From: Pseudomonas sp. Irchel 3H7
GTDB taxonomy: Bacteria; Pseudomonadota; Gammaproteobacteria; Pseudomonadales; Pseudomonadaceae
Length of the DNA: 64,000 nucleotides
Assembly (NCBI RefSeq): GCF_900187605.1
Contig: NZ_FYEA01000009.1
Location: 62,001 to 126,000, forward strand
Direction of reading: 5' to 3'
Position numbers and translations under genes: made by a program. The notes under the pieces were generated by a model. That model was not told the DNA's origin. It saw only the letters and a list, made by a program, of their open reading frames with translations, and ran no database searches. Position 1 is the first letter of the stretch, and each line of letters starts with the position of its first letter. This document shows positions 16,245 to 23,794 of the stretch, piece by piece.

Positions 16245-17987
16245 TTAGAGGAAGAGCCCGGGGCCCGGGCGACTTCCTTCGGGGAATCTGACGCCCACTT
16301 TGCCGATCTTGTTCCCGTCCATGACCGCAACCGTCCAGTGGGTGTTGTTCCACTCCACCTGGTCGCCGACGATGGGTGCGCCACCGACTTTGTGGGCGAT
16401 GAAGGCGCCCAGGGTCATGTCCGGATCAATACCCTCGGCCGGCAGGCCATAGAGTGCGGCAACCGCTTTAAGCTGGGCGTCTCCTTCAAGTACGAAATCA
16501 CCGAAGAAGCGCAGATCGAGACCGCGCTGCGGCGCTTGGCTGAACAGTTTTCCGAGCGCGCCGAGGTTGTGTTCATGGCCGATAACACACAGTAAATCAT
16601 CGACTTCCAACACCGTACTACCCGACGGATGGAGCAGTTGCTGGCCACGAAACAGGGCGGCGATACGTGTGCCTTCGGGCATTTTCAGTTCGCGCAGGGG
16701 CGAACCGATGCACCATTTCTCCGCACCGAGCTTGTAAACGAACAGCTCCCATTCGCTGGTGACGTGGACTTCCAGCGCCGCCCGGGAAATCGGCGCAGGC
16801 TCCGGCGGTACCGTGACTTTCAGCAGCTTGGCGACCCACGGCAGGCTCGTGCCCTGCACCAGCAGCGACACCAGCACGATAAAGAACGCGAGGTTGAAGT
16901 ACAGCTGCGCATTCGGCAGCCCGGCCATCAGCGGGAACACCGCGAGAATGATCGGTACCGCGCCGCGCAGGCCAACCCAGGAAATAAAGGCTTTTTCGCG
17001 ACCGTGGAAGGCCTTGAACGGTAGCAGGCCGACCATCACCGACAGCGGCCGCGCAAACAGAATCATCCACAGCGCCAGACCGAGAGCGGGCAGGGCGATC
17101 GGCAGCAAATCGTGCGGCGTCACCAGCAGGCCGAGCACCAGGAACATGCCGATTTGCGCCAGCCAGGCCATGCCGTCGAGCATATGCAGAATGCCGTGGC
17201 GGCTGCGCACCGGGCGGTTGCCGATGACCAGACCGCACAGATAAACGGCGAGGAAGCCGCTGCCGTGCAGGGCGTTGGTCAGGGCGAACACCACCAGACC
17301 GCCAGCGATCACCAGAATCGGATACAGGCCGGCGGCCAGATTGATCCGGTTGACCAGTTGCAGCATCAGCCAGCCGCCACCGAGACCGATCACGCCGCCG
17401 ATGCCGAACTCGCGGATCAGATGGGTCAACAGGCTCCAGTGCAGGCCGGTCTGGCCGCTGGCGAGCATGTCGATCAAGGTCACGGTGAGAAACACCGCCA
17501 TCGGGTCGTTGCTGCCGGATTCGATTTCCAGGCTGGCCGTCACCCGTTCGTTCAGGCCTTTGCCACCAAGCAACGAGAACACCGCTGCGGCGTCGGTTGA
17601 GCCAACGATGGCGCCGATCAGCAGGCCTTGAATCAGATTGAGGTCGAACAGCCATGCCGCTGCCATGCCGGTCAGGCCAGTGGTAATCAACACCCCGACC
17701 GTGGCCAGCGATAACGCCGGCCATAGCGCCACGCGGAAACTCGACACCCTCGTGCGCAAACCGCCGTCGAGGAGGATCACCGCCAGTGCGAGGTTGCCGA
17801 CCAGATAGGCCGTCGGGTAGTTATCGAAAATGATCCCGCCGCCATCGACCCCGGCGGCCATGCCGACTGCAAGAATAATGACCAGAATCGGGATGCCGAG
17901 ACGGGAGGAGAGGGAGCTGACGAGAATGCTTGCGCCTACCAGCAACGCGCCGATCAAGAACAGGCTGTTGATGGTCGTCGCATTCAA
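16245..17987 (-). CDS. nhaP2: K+/H+ antiporter NhaP2 (CvrA)
   Basis: A 580-residue CPA1-family exchanger. About twelve or thirteen membrane segments fill residues 5-390; the ion site shows as GSTDAAAVFSLL and IESGSNDPMAVFLT, with the conserved Asp residues. The cytoplasmic C-terminus has a TrkA-C-like domain (WELFVYKLGAEKWCIGSPLRELKMPEGTRIAALFRG...DDLLCVIG) and then a CorC/HlyC-like domain (GDFVLEGDAQL...GAPIVGDQVEW). This domain order is that of NhaP2. It exports K+ in exchange for protons. It heads a minus-strand unit with mscK 34 bases downstream. Confidence 0.93.
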   Translation of the reverse strand: MNATTINSLFLIGALLVGASILVSSLSSRLGIPILVIILAVGMAAGVDGGGIIFDNYPTAYLVGNLALAVILLDGGLRTRVSSFRVALWPALSLATVGVLITTGLTGMAAAWLFDLNLIQGLLIGAIVGSTDAAAVFSLLGGKGLNERVTASLEIESGSNDPMAVFLTVTLIDMLASGQTGLHWSLLTHLIREFGIGGVIGLGGGWLMLQLVNRINLAAGLYPILVIAGGLVVFALTNALHGSGFLAVYLCGLVIGNRPVRSRHGILHMLDGMAWLAQIGMFLVLGLLVTPHDLLPIALPALGLALWMILFARPLSVMVGLLPFKAFHGREKAFISWVGLRGAVPIILAVFPLMAGLPNAQLYFNLAFFIVLVSLLVQGTSLPWVAKLLKVTVPPEPAPISRAALEVHVTSEWELFVYKLGAEKWCIGSPLRELKMPEGTRIAALFRGQQLLHPSGSTVLEVDDLLCVIGHEHNLGALGKLFSQAPQRGLDLRFFGDFVLEGDAQLKAVAALYGLPAEGIDPDMTLGAFIAHKVGGAPIVGDQVEWNNTHWTVAVMDGNKIGKVGVRFPEGSRPGPGLFL

Positions 17988-18130
17988 AGGCAGTACTCCA
18001 GAAGCGTAAAGACGGGCACAAACTGACCATGCAGTCTGCGTGCCAGCGATTCTAACCTGTTGAAATGTGATGCTGTCAAAAAGGTTTTTCAGTGTGGCAT
18101 CAGGTTTTGTGTTCGGCGGGCGATTGCTGC

Positions 18131-18509
18131 CCTCACCCTAACCCTCTCCCGGAGGGAGAGGGAACTGATCGAGGTGTTTTTGCGAGGTACGCCGACCTGA
18201 ACTTCCGAGTCGAACTCAGACTTTGAAAAGCATGAGGATCTGCTCCCTTTCCCCCTCTCCCGGAGGGAGAGGGAACTGATCGAGGTGTTTGTGCGAGCTA
18301 CATCGACCTGAAATTTCGAGTCGAACTCAGACTTTGAAATGTATGAAGATCTGCTCCCTTTCCCCCTCTCCCCCTGGGAGAGGGAACTGATCGAGATGTT
18401 TGTGCGAGCTACATCGACCTGAAATTTCGAGTCGAACTCAGACTTTGAAATGTATGAAGATCTGCTCCCTTTCCCCCTCTCCCTCTGGGAGAGGGCTGGG
18501 GTGAGGGGC
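18131..18509. repeat. Composite palindromic element with three 111-bp tandem units
   Basis: Outer arms CCCTCACCCTAACCCTCTCC (from 18131) and GGGAGAGGGCTGGGGTGAGG (to 18509) are inverted to each other. Between them, a hairpin CCCTCTCCC/GGGAGAGGG followed by about 80 bases is repeated three times with an exact 111-bp period (GGGAACTGAT at 18160, 18271, 18382), and a fourth hairpin closes the element. Units 2 and 3 are almost identical; unit 1 differs at several positions, for example TACGCCGACCTG against TACATCGACCTG. No reading frame is conserved. It lies between the start of nhaP2 and the 3' end of a chemoreceptor gene; the rest of the gap (17988-18130) shows nothing notable. Confidence 0.9.
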
Positions 18510-18530
18510 TTTTGACCTTGATCTCAAAAT

Positions 18531-20156
18531 TTACAGGCTGAACCGCCCAACCATGTTGTTCAAATCCAGCGCCAACCGCGACAGCTCATTGCTCGCCGCA
18601 CTGGTCTGATTCGCGCCAGTCGCCGATTGCACCGACAAATCACGAATATTCACCAGATTGCGATCCACTTCCCGCGCCACTTGTGCCTGCTCTTCAGCGG
18701 CGCTGGCGATCACCAGGTTGCGCTCGTTGATCTCGACGATGGCGGTGTTGATGGTGTCCAGCGACATGCCGGCACCACGGGCGATGTTCAGGGTCGACTC
18801 GGCACGCTCGGTGCTGTTGCGCATCGAATCCACGGCGTGTTCGGTGCCGCTCTGAATGCTGCCGATCATCCGCTCGATTTCGCTGGTCGACTGCTGAGTG
18901 CGATGCGCCAAGGCACGTACTTCATCCGCCACCACCGCAAAACCACGGCCGGCTTCACCGGCGCGTGCCGCTTCAATCGCTGCGTTCAGTGCCAGCAGGT
19001 TGGTCTGATCGGCCAGACCACGAATCACATCCAGCACTTTGCCGATGTCGCGGGACTCATTGGCCAGATCGCCGATCAACGACGCAGTGCTTTGCACATC
19101 GGCGCTCATGCGTTCGATGGCGCTGACCGTTTCCTGGACCAGATCACGACCATCACCGGCCGAGGTGGTGGCATTCTTAGAGGCTTCCGAAGTGCTCACG
19201 GCGTTGCGCGCGACTTCTTCCACAGCGCTGGTCATTTCATTGACCGCAGTGGCCGCCTGTTCAATTTCGTTGTTCTGCTGAGTCAGGCCACGCGCGCTTT
19301 CGTCGGTGACGCTGTTCAGTTCTTCCGCTGCCGAAGCCAACTGAGTCGCCGAGCCGGAAATACGCTGCAGGGTGTCACGTAGCTTCGATTGCATCTTCGC
19401 CATGGCTGCCAGCAGGCGGCCAGCTTCGTCTTCACCGTCAACGTGGATCGGCTGGGTCAGGTTGCCTTCGGCGATGGTTTCCGCAGCTTCCAATGCGTTG
19501 GAGATCGGCTTGGTGATGCTGACGGTCAGCAGCCAGGCGAAGAGAAATGTCAGGCCAGTGGCGATCACCAACAGCGTGACCACAAGGTTGAAAGACATCG
19601 AAAACTGATCGCTCGCGCCTTTATCCGTCTCGGCGATTTGCTGAGTGTTGATCTCCAGCAAGCGTGCCAGGGCGGTGTTCACCGCTTCCGAGTTGCTCAG
19701 CAAGTCCGAGTTGAGCATCTGCCGCAGTTCATCGATCTGATTGTTGCGCGACAGGTTTTTCATCCGGTCTTCGAGCTGGCGGTACTGCGCGAGCAACTGT
19801 ATGTATTGATCATAAGCCGCGCGTTCTTGCGGGCCGTCGATCAACGGCTCGTAGGCGCGCTGGGCGTCGGCGATCTGCTTGTTGCGCAACTCGAACAGTT
19901 CGACAGTCTTTTGTTGAACGTCCGGTTCACGGTTGATCAGCAACCGATACGACAAAACACGCAGGCGCAGGGTCAGTTGGGTGAACTCGTCGAGGGCCTT
20001 GATCGAAGGCACACTGGCCGTGGCGATGTCTTCGCCTGCTGCGCGGATTTTGCTCATCTGATTAAGCGCAAACACGCCGAGAACCAGCATCAGGCCGCCG
20101 ATCAGGGCGAAGCCGGTAAACGCCCGTGGGGCGATATTCATATTGCGAAGGGACAT
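18531..20156 (-). CDS. Methyl-accepting chemotaxis protein with small four-helix-type sensor domain
   Basis: A 541-residue chemoreceptor. One membrane segment near the N-terminus (FTGFALIGGLMLVLGVFAL), a helical periplasmic domain of about 150 residues, a second membrane segment (LVVTLLVIATGLTFLFAWLL), a HAMP domain starting with ITKPISNALEAAETIAEGNLTQPI, and a long cytoplasmic coiled coil. The signalling tip is intact (DVIRGLADQTNLLALNAAIEAARAGEAGRGFAVVADEVR in pieces). The ligand is unknown. Start taken at 20156 (MSLRNMNIAPRA, usual for this receptor type); an ATG at 20225 would add 23 polar residues. Neither has a good ribosome site. Confidence 0.9.
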   Translation of the reverse strand: MSLRNMNIAPRAFTGFALIGGLMLVLGVFALNQMSKIRAAGEDIATASVPSIKALDEFTQLTLRLRVLSYRLLINREPDVQQKTVELFELRNKQIADAQRAYEPLIDGPQERAAYDQYIQLLAQYRQLEDRMKNLSRNNQIDELRQMLNSDLLSNSEAVNTALARLLEINTQQIAETDKGASDQFSMSFNLVVTLLVIATGLTFLFAWLLTVSITKPISNALEAAETIAEGNLTQPIHVDGEDEAGRLLAAMAKMQSKLRDTLQRISGSATQLASAAEELNSVTDESARGLTQQNNEIEQAATAVNEMTSAVEEVARNAVSTSEASKNATTSAGDGRDLVQETVSAIERMSADVQSTASLIGDLANESRDIGKVLDVIRGLADQTNLLALNAAIEAARAGEAGRGFAVVADEVRALAHRTQQSTSEIERMIGSIQSGTEHAVDSMRNSTERAESTLNIARGAGMSLDTINTAIVEINERNLVIASAAEEQAQVAREVDRNLVNIRDLSVQSATGANQTSAASNELSRLALDLNNMVGRFSL

Positions 20157-20435
20157 GGGGCGGATACCAAGAGAGGGCCGCGTCCGTGCGGGCTGAGACT
20201 GCTGTATGGATGACTTATCGGTCATGCGACTAAAGTCTTGAGGTGCTGTGCGTATTTGTCGCAGAAGGGCTTGGGCGACGAAGTGCAGGAACCAGATCGG
20301 CAGATCACAGTCTTTAAAACTCGCGAGAACGGTCGGCCGCCAGGAAAATCAAGGCTTTGCGCCGGTTTAACCCTGGCATCCGTGATGACTTTTCTTTATC
20401 GTACGCGCCCTTTGAAAAACGCTTGGAAGATCAAA

Positions 20436-20666
20436 ATGTTGGAAGCATCCCTCAGCCAATTGGAACAGCTCGTCAGCGACCTGGTGCAACAGAACCAGAC
20501 CCTCGCGCAAACCAACCAGACCCTGTCCACGGAACTGGCCCAGGCCAAGGATGAAAACGAAAGCCTGCAACTGAACCTGATGGAGCAGGAAGAAAAGCAC
20601 GGCGCCACCGCCGCCCGCATTCAAGCCCTGGTTGATCGCGTCAACGCAGGTCCGGTCAGCGCATGA
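20436..20666 (+). CDS. ZapB-like small coiled-coil protein (TIGR02449-like)
   Basis: A 76-residue protein that is almost entirely predicted coiled coil (LEQLVSDLVQQNQTLAQTNQTL...LQLNLMEQEEKHG). A TGGAAGA box precedes the ATG at 20436. In pseudomonads a short coiled-coil gene of this kind usually precedes zapA, and the pair helps organise the FtsZ ring. Here it overlaps the ZapA-like gene by ATGA. The frame continues upstream to 20238 but that stretch has no ribosome site and atypical composition. The 279 bases upstream, shared with the chemoreceptor, hold no recognised feature. Confidence 0.75.
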   Translation: MLEASLSQLEQLVSDLVQQNQTLAQTNQTLSTELAQAKDENESLQLNLMEQEEKHGATAARIQALVDRVNAGPVSA

Positions 20667-20965
20667 ACCACCACACAGCAGGGGTAAAAGTCGTCTCGAT
20701 TCTCGGGGAGGACTATTCGATCAAGGCACCGGCCGGGGAAGAACAGACCCTGCTGGACGCGGCCATGATGCTCAAGGCAGCGCTGGACGACACCAAGCGC
20801 AAATACCCGACACTGATCGGTGACCGCTTGCTGGTGCTGGCGGCGATGAATCTGTGCTCGCAGCAGATCGAAATGAAGAAGCAACACCAGGAAGAACTCG
20901 ACCGTTACCAAGAGCAAGTCAGCGCCACGGTCGACACTATCGCCAAGACCATTAACCAGGGTTGA
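20663..20965 (+). CDS. Divergent ZapA-family cell division protein
   Basis: A 100-residue protein with the ZapA plan: an N-terminal strand segment (VKVVSILGEDYSIKAP), a helix with GEEQTLLDAAMMLKAALDDTK, the core LIGDRLLVLAAMNLCSQQI, and a C-terminal coiled coil. The usual pseudomonad ZapA motifs (DKEY, ALNITHDLL) are replaced, so this may be a second, diverged copy rather than the main zapA. It overlaps the ZapB-like gene by 4 bases. The neighbours expected for the main copy (6S RNA and a ygfA-type gene) are absent; a hairpin and an unrelated gene follow. Confidence 0.8.
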   Translation: MNHHTAGVKVVSILGEDYSIKAPAGEEQTLLDAAMMLKAALDDTKRKYPTLIGDRLLVLAAMNLCSQQIEMKKQHQEELDRYQEQVSATVDTIAKTINQG

Positions 20966-20997
20966 AGTCTCGGGGGTAGACCCTAGCCTCTTCTCAG

Positions 20998-21023
20998 GAG
21001 CGCTCCATTTGCGAGGAGCGCTC
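20998..21023 (+). terminator. Stem-loop downstream of the ZapA-like gene
   Basis: GAGCGCTCC-ATTTGCGA-GGAGCGCTC forms a perfect 9-bp stem 33 bases after the stop. No T-run follows, so it is a weak candidate terminator; it also faces the 3' end of the convergent small gene. Confidence 0.4.
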
Positions 21024-21040
21024 TGGAGAGGAATGAGCGA

Positions 21041-21430
21041 TCATGGTGCGCTGATTGACTTAATCCTGAAGTAATAACGGCCATCCTGAGTCACTACATC
21101 CTTTTCTTCCACCTTGAAAGGTTCATCGGGGTAGCCGGGATGGGTAAGAAAATCCCCCTTTTCAATGTACCGAACCATTTCGCCCTGGTTGAGTACCTTT
21201 TCGCTCCGCCACGTGGTCGGAGTTGCGTCGTCCTCTGCCTCTACCTCTACCTCGATAAACCACCCGTCGCCTGATTCGTCGAACGATTTTTTAAGGATGG
21301 TGGCTTTCCTGTCGTTGACTGTCTTTTTAATCGTCTGACCTACCCTGACGGACTTCAGCATTTCATCCCGAGTAATACCCTCAAGACTTTGAGTGCCCTG
21401 AATACTTTCAATTGTGCGTTGTTTGCTCAT
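21041..21430 (-). CDS. Uncharacterised 129-residue protein
   Basis: Not recognised. The translated product is hydrophilic and charged, with no signal peptide or membrane segment. It contains KATILKKSFDESGDGWFIEVEVEAEDD and a C-terminal half rich in aromatic and acidic residues that reads like a beta-rich small domain. The ATG at 21430 has GAGGAG about nine bases upstream, which decides against the longer frame to 21502. It is a single gene between the zapBA-like pair (convergent) and a chemoreceptor gene (divergent). Base composition is a little less GC-rich than its neighbours, so recent acquisition is possible but not shown. Confidence 0.7.
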   Translation of the reverse strand: MSKQRTIESIQGTQSLEGITRDEMLKSVRVGQTIKKTVNDRKATILKKSFDESGDGWFIEVEVEAEDDATPTTWRSEKVLNQGEMVRYIEKGDFLTHPGYPDEPFKVEEKDVVTQDGRYYFRIKSISAP

Positions 21431-21640
21431 TTCCTTGACTCCTCGTTTTGGGGGGTTCGCCAACGGAGAGTACGGCTTTGATAAATCCCTGACACCTGAC
21501 AACCTTGACAGTAGACAGGGTCGTATTTAAGTGGGTGTTATGAATATCGCGCATGAATCAATGAACAATATTTAGATTTTTTGTATACATCTGGCGCGAC
21601 AGTTGCAGTGTTTCTGCCTCTTATTCTTTGGGGGTGCTCC

Positions 21641-23578
21641 ATGCAGTTGTGGCGACGCAGTATTCAATGGCAGCTGATTCTCAGCATGGGCACCGCCCTG
21701 CTGGTCAGTATCCTGATCGTGGTTGGCATTTATACCCTGGTGGTCAACCGCCTCGCCCAGAGTTATCTGGTCGAACAAGCTCTGCCGTCGAGCATCGAAG
21801 CGACGCGCAACGATATCGAACGGATCCTTGTGCAACCGCTGACAGTGGCCAAGGATATTGCTAGTAATACGATGGTCCGTGACTGGCTCGCCTCAGGCGA
21901 AGACAGCAGCAAAACGGCTGGCTTCGCGCAGTATCTGGAAGGCATCCGCGCCGAACATAAAGCTTTCACCGCTTTGATCATCGGCACCGAATCCAATCAT
22001 TACATCACCGAAAAAGGCCTGGATCGCACCCTCAGTCGCTCCAAACCGGCTGACGCGTGGTTCTATTCCTTCCTCGACAGCAATCAGCCGCGCACCCTCA
22101 ATATCGACAACGACGGCGCCACCGGGGAATTGGCGCTGTTCATCGATCTGAAGGTCGAGCAGGCCGGCAAAGTGGTCGGCGTTGCCGGGCTAGGCTTGAG
22201 TATGAAAGAGCTGTCGGAGCTGATTCACAACTTCAGCTTTGGTGAGCGCGGCAAGGTCTATCTCGTGCGTTCCGACGGTTTGATCCAAGTGCATCCCGAA
22301 GCGCAGTTCAGCGGCAAACGCACCTTGAGCGAGCAGATCGGCGCCAATGCGGCGCAGGCCGTCATGGGCCAGAAAACGGCGATCAGCAGCAGCTTCCAGA
22401 GGGATGGCGAAGACTTCCTCGCCTTCAGCCTGCCCTTGCGCGATTTGGGCTGGACTCTCGTGGCCGAAGTGCCGCATTCGCAGATCTATGCCGAAGCCCG
22501 AAAAGCGATGTGGATGAGCGGCGGTATCGGTCTGGCCGTAGCGCTGGTGTGCCTTGCTTTGGTGGTGTGGCTGGCGCAAGGGCTGGTGCGGCCGATTCGT
22601 CAGGTAACAGCGGCGCTGGTAGCAATCGGTAGCGGCGGTGGAGATTTGACCCACCGGTTAGATTCCAGCCGCGCCGACGAGCTGGGCGATCTCGCCCGGG
22701 GCTTCAACCGTTTCCTTGACAGCCAGCGCGGGATGATCGGCGAGGTGCTGACCACCAGTGGGCGCCTGCGCACGGCTGTGGGGCAGGTAGCGAAAGTGGT
22801 GGAAAATACCGCCGAGCGCTCGGGCCGCCAGCAGGAAATGACCGACATGGTCGCGACCGCCGTTCACGAGATGGGCCTGACCGTGCAGGAGATTGCGCAG
22901 AACGCCGGCAACGCGGCGCTCGCCTCGCAAACCGCACGGGATGAAGCGATGCAGGCGCGGGAAGTGGTCGGCGGCTCGATTCGGCATATTGAAAGCATGT
23001 CCGATGAGATTGGCGTCGCGGCTGGCGCGGTGGGTGAATTGGCGCACCAAGTGGCGTCGATCGATTCTGTATTGGCGGTAATTCGCGGGGTGTCCGAGCA
23101 GACCAATCTGTTGGCGCTCAATGCCGCCATCGAAGCGGCGCGCGCCGGTGATATGGGGCGCGGCTTCGCGGTTGTTGCTGACGAAGTGCGCACTTTGGCG
23201 CGCAGGACGCAGGCCTCCACCGACGAAATCCAGCAGATGATCGGCAGCCTCAAGCAAGGCGCGGAAAACGCCGTGTCGTCGATGCGCACGGGGCAGGCGG
23301 CAACTGGCACCGGGGTTGAATCGAGCCAGCGCACCGGGGCATCGCTGACAGCGATTACCGGGCAGGTCGAGCGCATCAGTGACATGAACCATCAGGTGGC
23401 GACGGCGACGGAGGAGCAGTCGGCGGTGACTGAGGAGATCAACCGCAATGTGCAGGGGATTTCCGATCTGGCGCGGGCGACGGCGGGGGAAGTTCGGGCC
23501 TGTCGCGAGGATTGTCAGATGTTGCAGAGGCTGGCGGATGATCTGGCGCGGCAGATGGGTGGGTTCAAGTTGAGTTGA
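21641..23578 (+). CDS. Methyl-accepting chemotaxis protein with dCache-type sensor domain
   Basis: A 645-residue chemoreceptor. Membrane segment 1 at about residues 12-34, a periplasmic region of about 240 residues typical of double-Cache sensors (paired PAS-like folds; see TMVRDWLASGE and VVGVAGLGLSMKEL), membrane segment 2 (GGIGLAVALVCLALVVWLAQ), HAMP (VRPIRQVTAALVAIGSGGGDLTHRL), then the signalling coiled coil with the intact tip (VIRGVSEQTNLLALNAAIEAARAGDMGRGFAVVADEVR in pieces). dCache receptors often bind amino acids or organic acids directly; the ligand here is not known. Start at 21641 follows GGGGGTG; an in-frame ATG at 21581 is less likely. Confidence 0.92.
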   Translation: MQLWRRSIQWQLILSMGTALLVSILIVVGIYTLVVNRLAQSYLVEQALPSSIEATRNDIERILVQPLTVAKDIASNTMVRDWLASGEDSSKTAGFAQYLEGIRAEHKAFTALIIGTESNHYITEKGLDRTLSRSKPADAWFYSFLDSNQPRTLNIDNDGATGELALFIDLKVEQAGKVVGVAGLGLSMKELSELIHNFSFGERGKVYLVRSDGLIQVHPEAQFSGKRTLSEQIGANAAQAVMGQKTAISSSFQRDGEDFLAFSLPLRDLGWTLVAEVPHSQIYAEARKAMWMSGGIGLAVALVCLALVVWLAQGLVRPIRQVTAALVAIGSGGGDLTHRLDSSRADELGDLARGFNRFLDSQRGMIGEVLTTSGRLRTAVGQVAKVVENTAERSGRQQEMTDMVATAVHEMGLTVQEIAQNAGNAALASQTARDEAMQAREVVGGSIRHIESMSDEIGVAAGAVGELAHQVASIDSVLAVIRGVSEQTNLLALNAAIEAARAGDMGRGFAVVADEVRTLARRTQASTDEIQQMIGSLKQGAENAVSSMRTGQAATGTGVESSQRTGASLTAITGQVERISDMNHQVATATEEQSAVTEEINRNVQGISDLARATAGEVRACREDCQMLQRLADDLARQMGGFKLS

Positions 23579-23595
23579 GTGTTGAGCCAGAAAAG

Positions 23596-23787
23596 CCCCT
23601 CACCCTAGCCCTCTCCCAGAGGGAGAGGGGACTGAGCGTGGAAAATTCAGGAGGTACGCCGACCTGAAAGTACTGTACTGAATCCATAGTCGATGCGGTT
23701 TTTCAGGTCGATGTATAGCGTCAGACACCTCGGTCGGCCCCCTCTCCCTTTGGGCGGTCCGACGTTTCGGGAGGGCTGGGGTGAGGG
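23596..23787. repeat. Composite palindromic element with outer and inner inverted repeats
   Basis: Same family as the elements at 18.1 and 36.1 kb: outer arms CCCTCACCCTAGCCCTCTCC and GGGAGGGCTGGGGTGAGG, plus an inner imperfect pair TACGCCGACCTGAAA (about 23655-23669) and TTTCAGGTCGATGTA (23701-23715). No tandem expansion here, so this is the simplest form in the window. It sits between the convergent 3' ends of the chemoreceptor and acyl-CoA dehydrogenase genes. Confidence 0.85.
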
Positions 23788-23794
23788 TTGGCTT

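Noticed and set aside
18131..18509. Possible CRISPR array
   Set aside because: The inter-hairpin segments are near-identical, the period is 111 bp and no cas gene is present.
20966..21040. 6S RNA (ssrS), expected after zapA
   Set aside because: Only 75 bases remain before the next gene and they hold a short hairpin, not a 180-base 6S fold.
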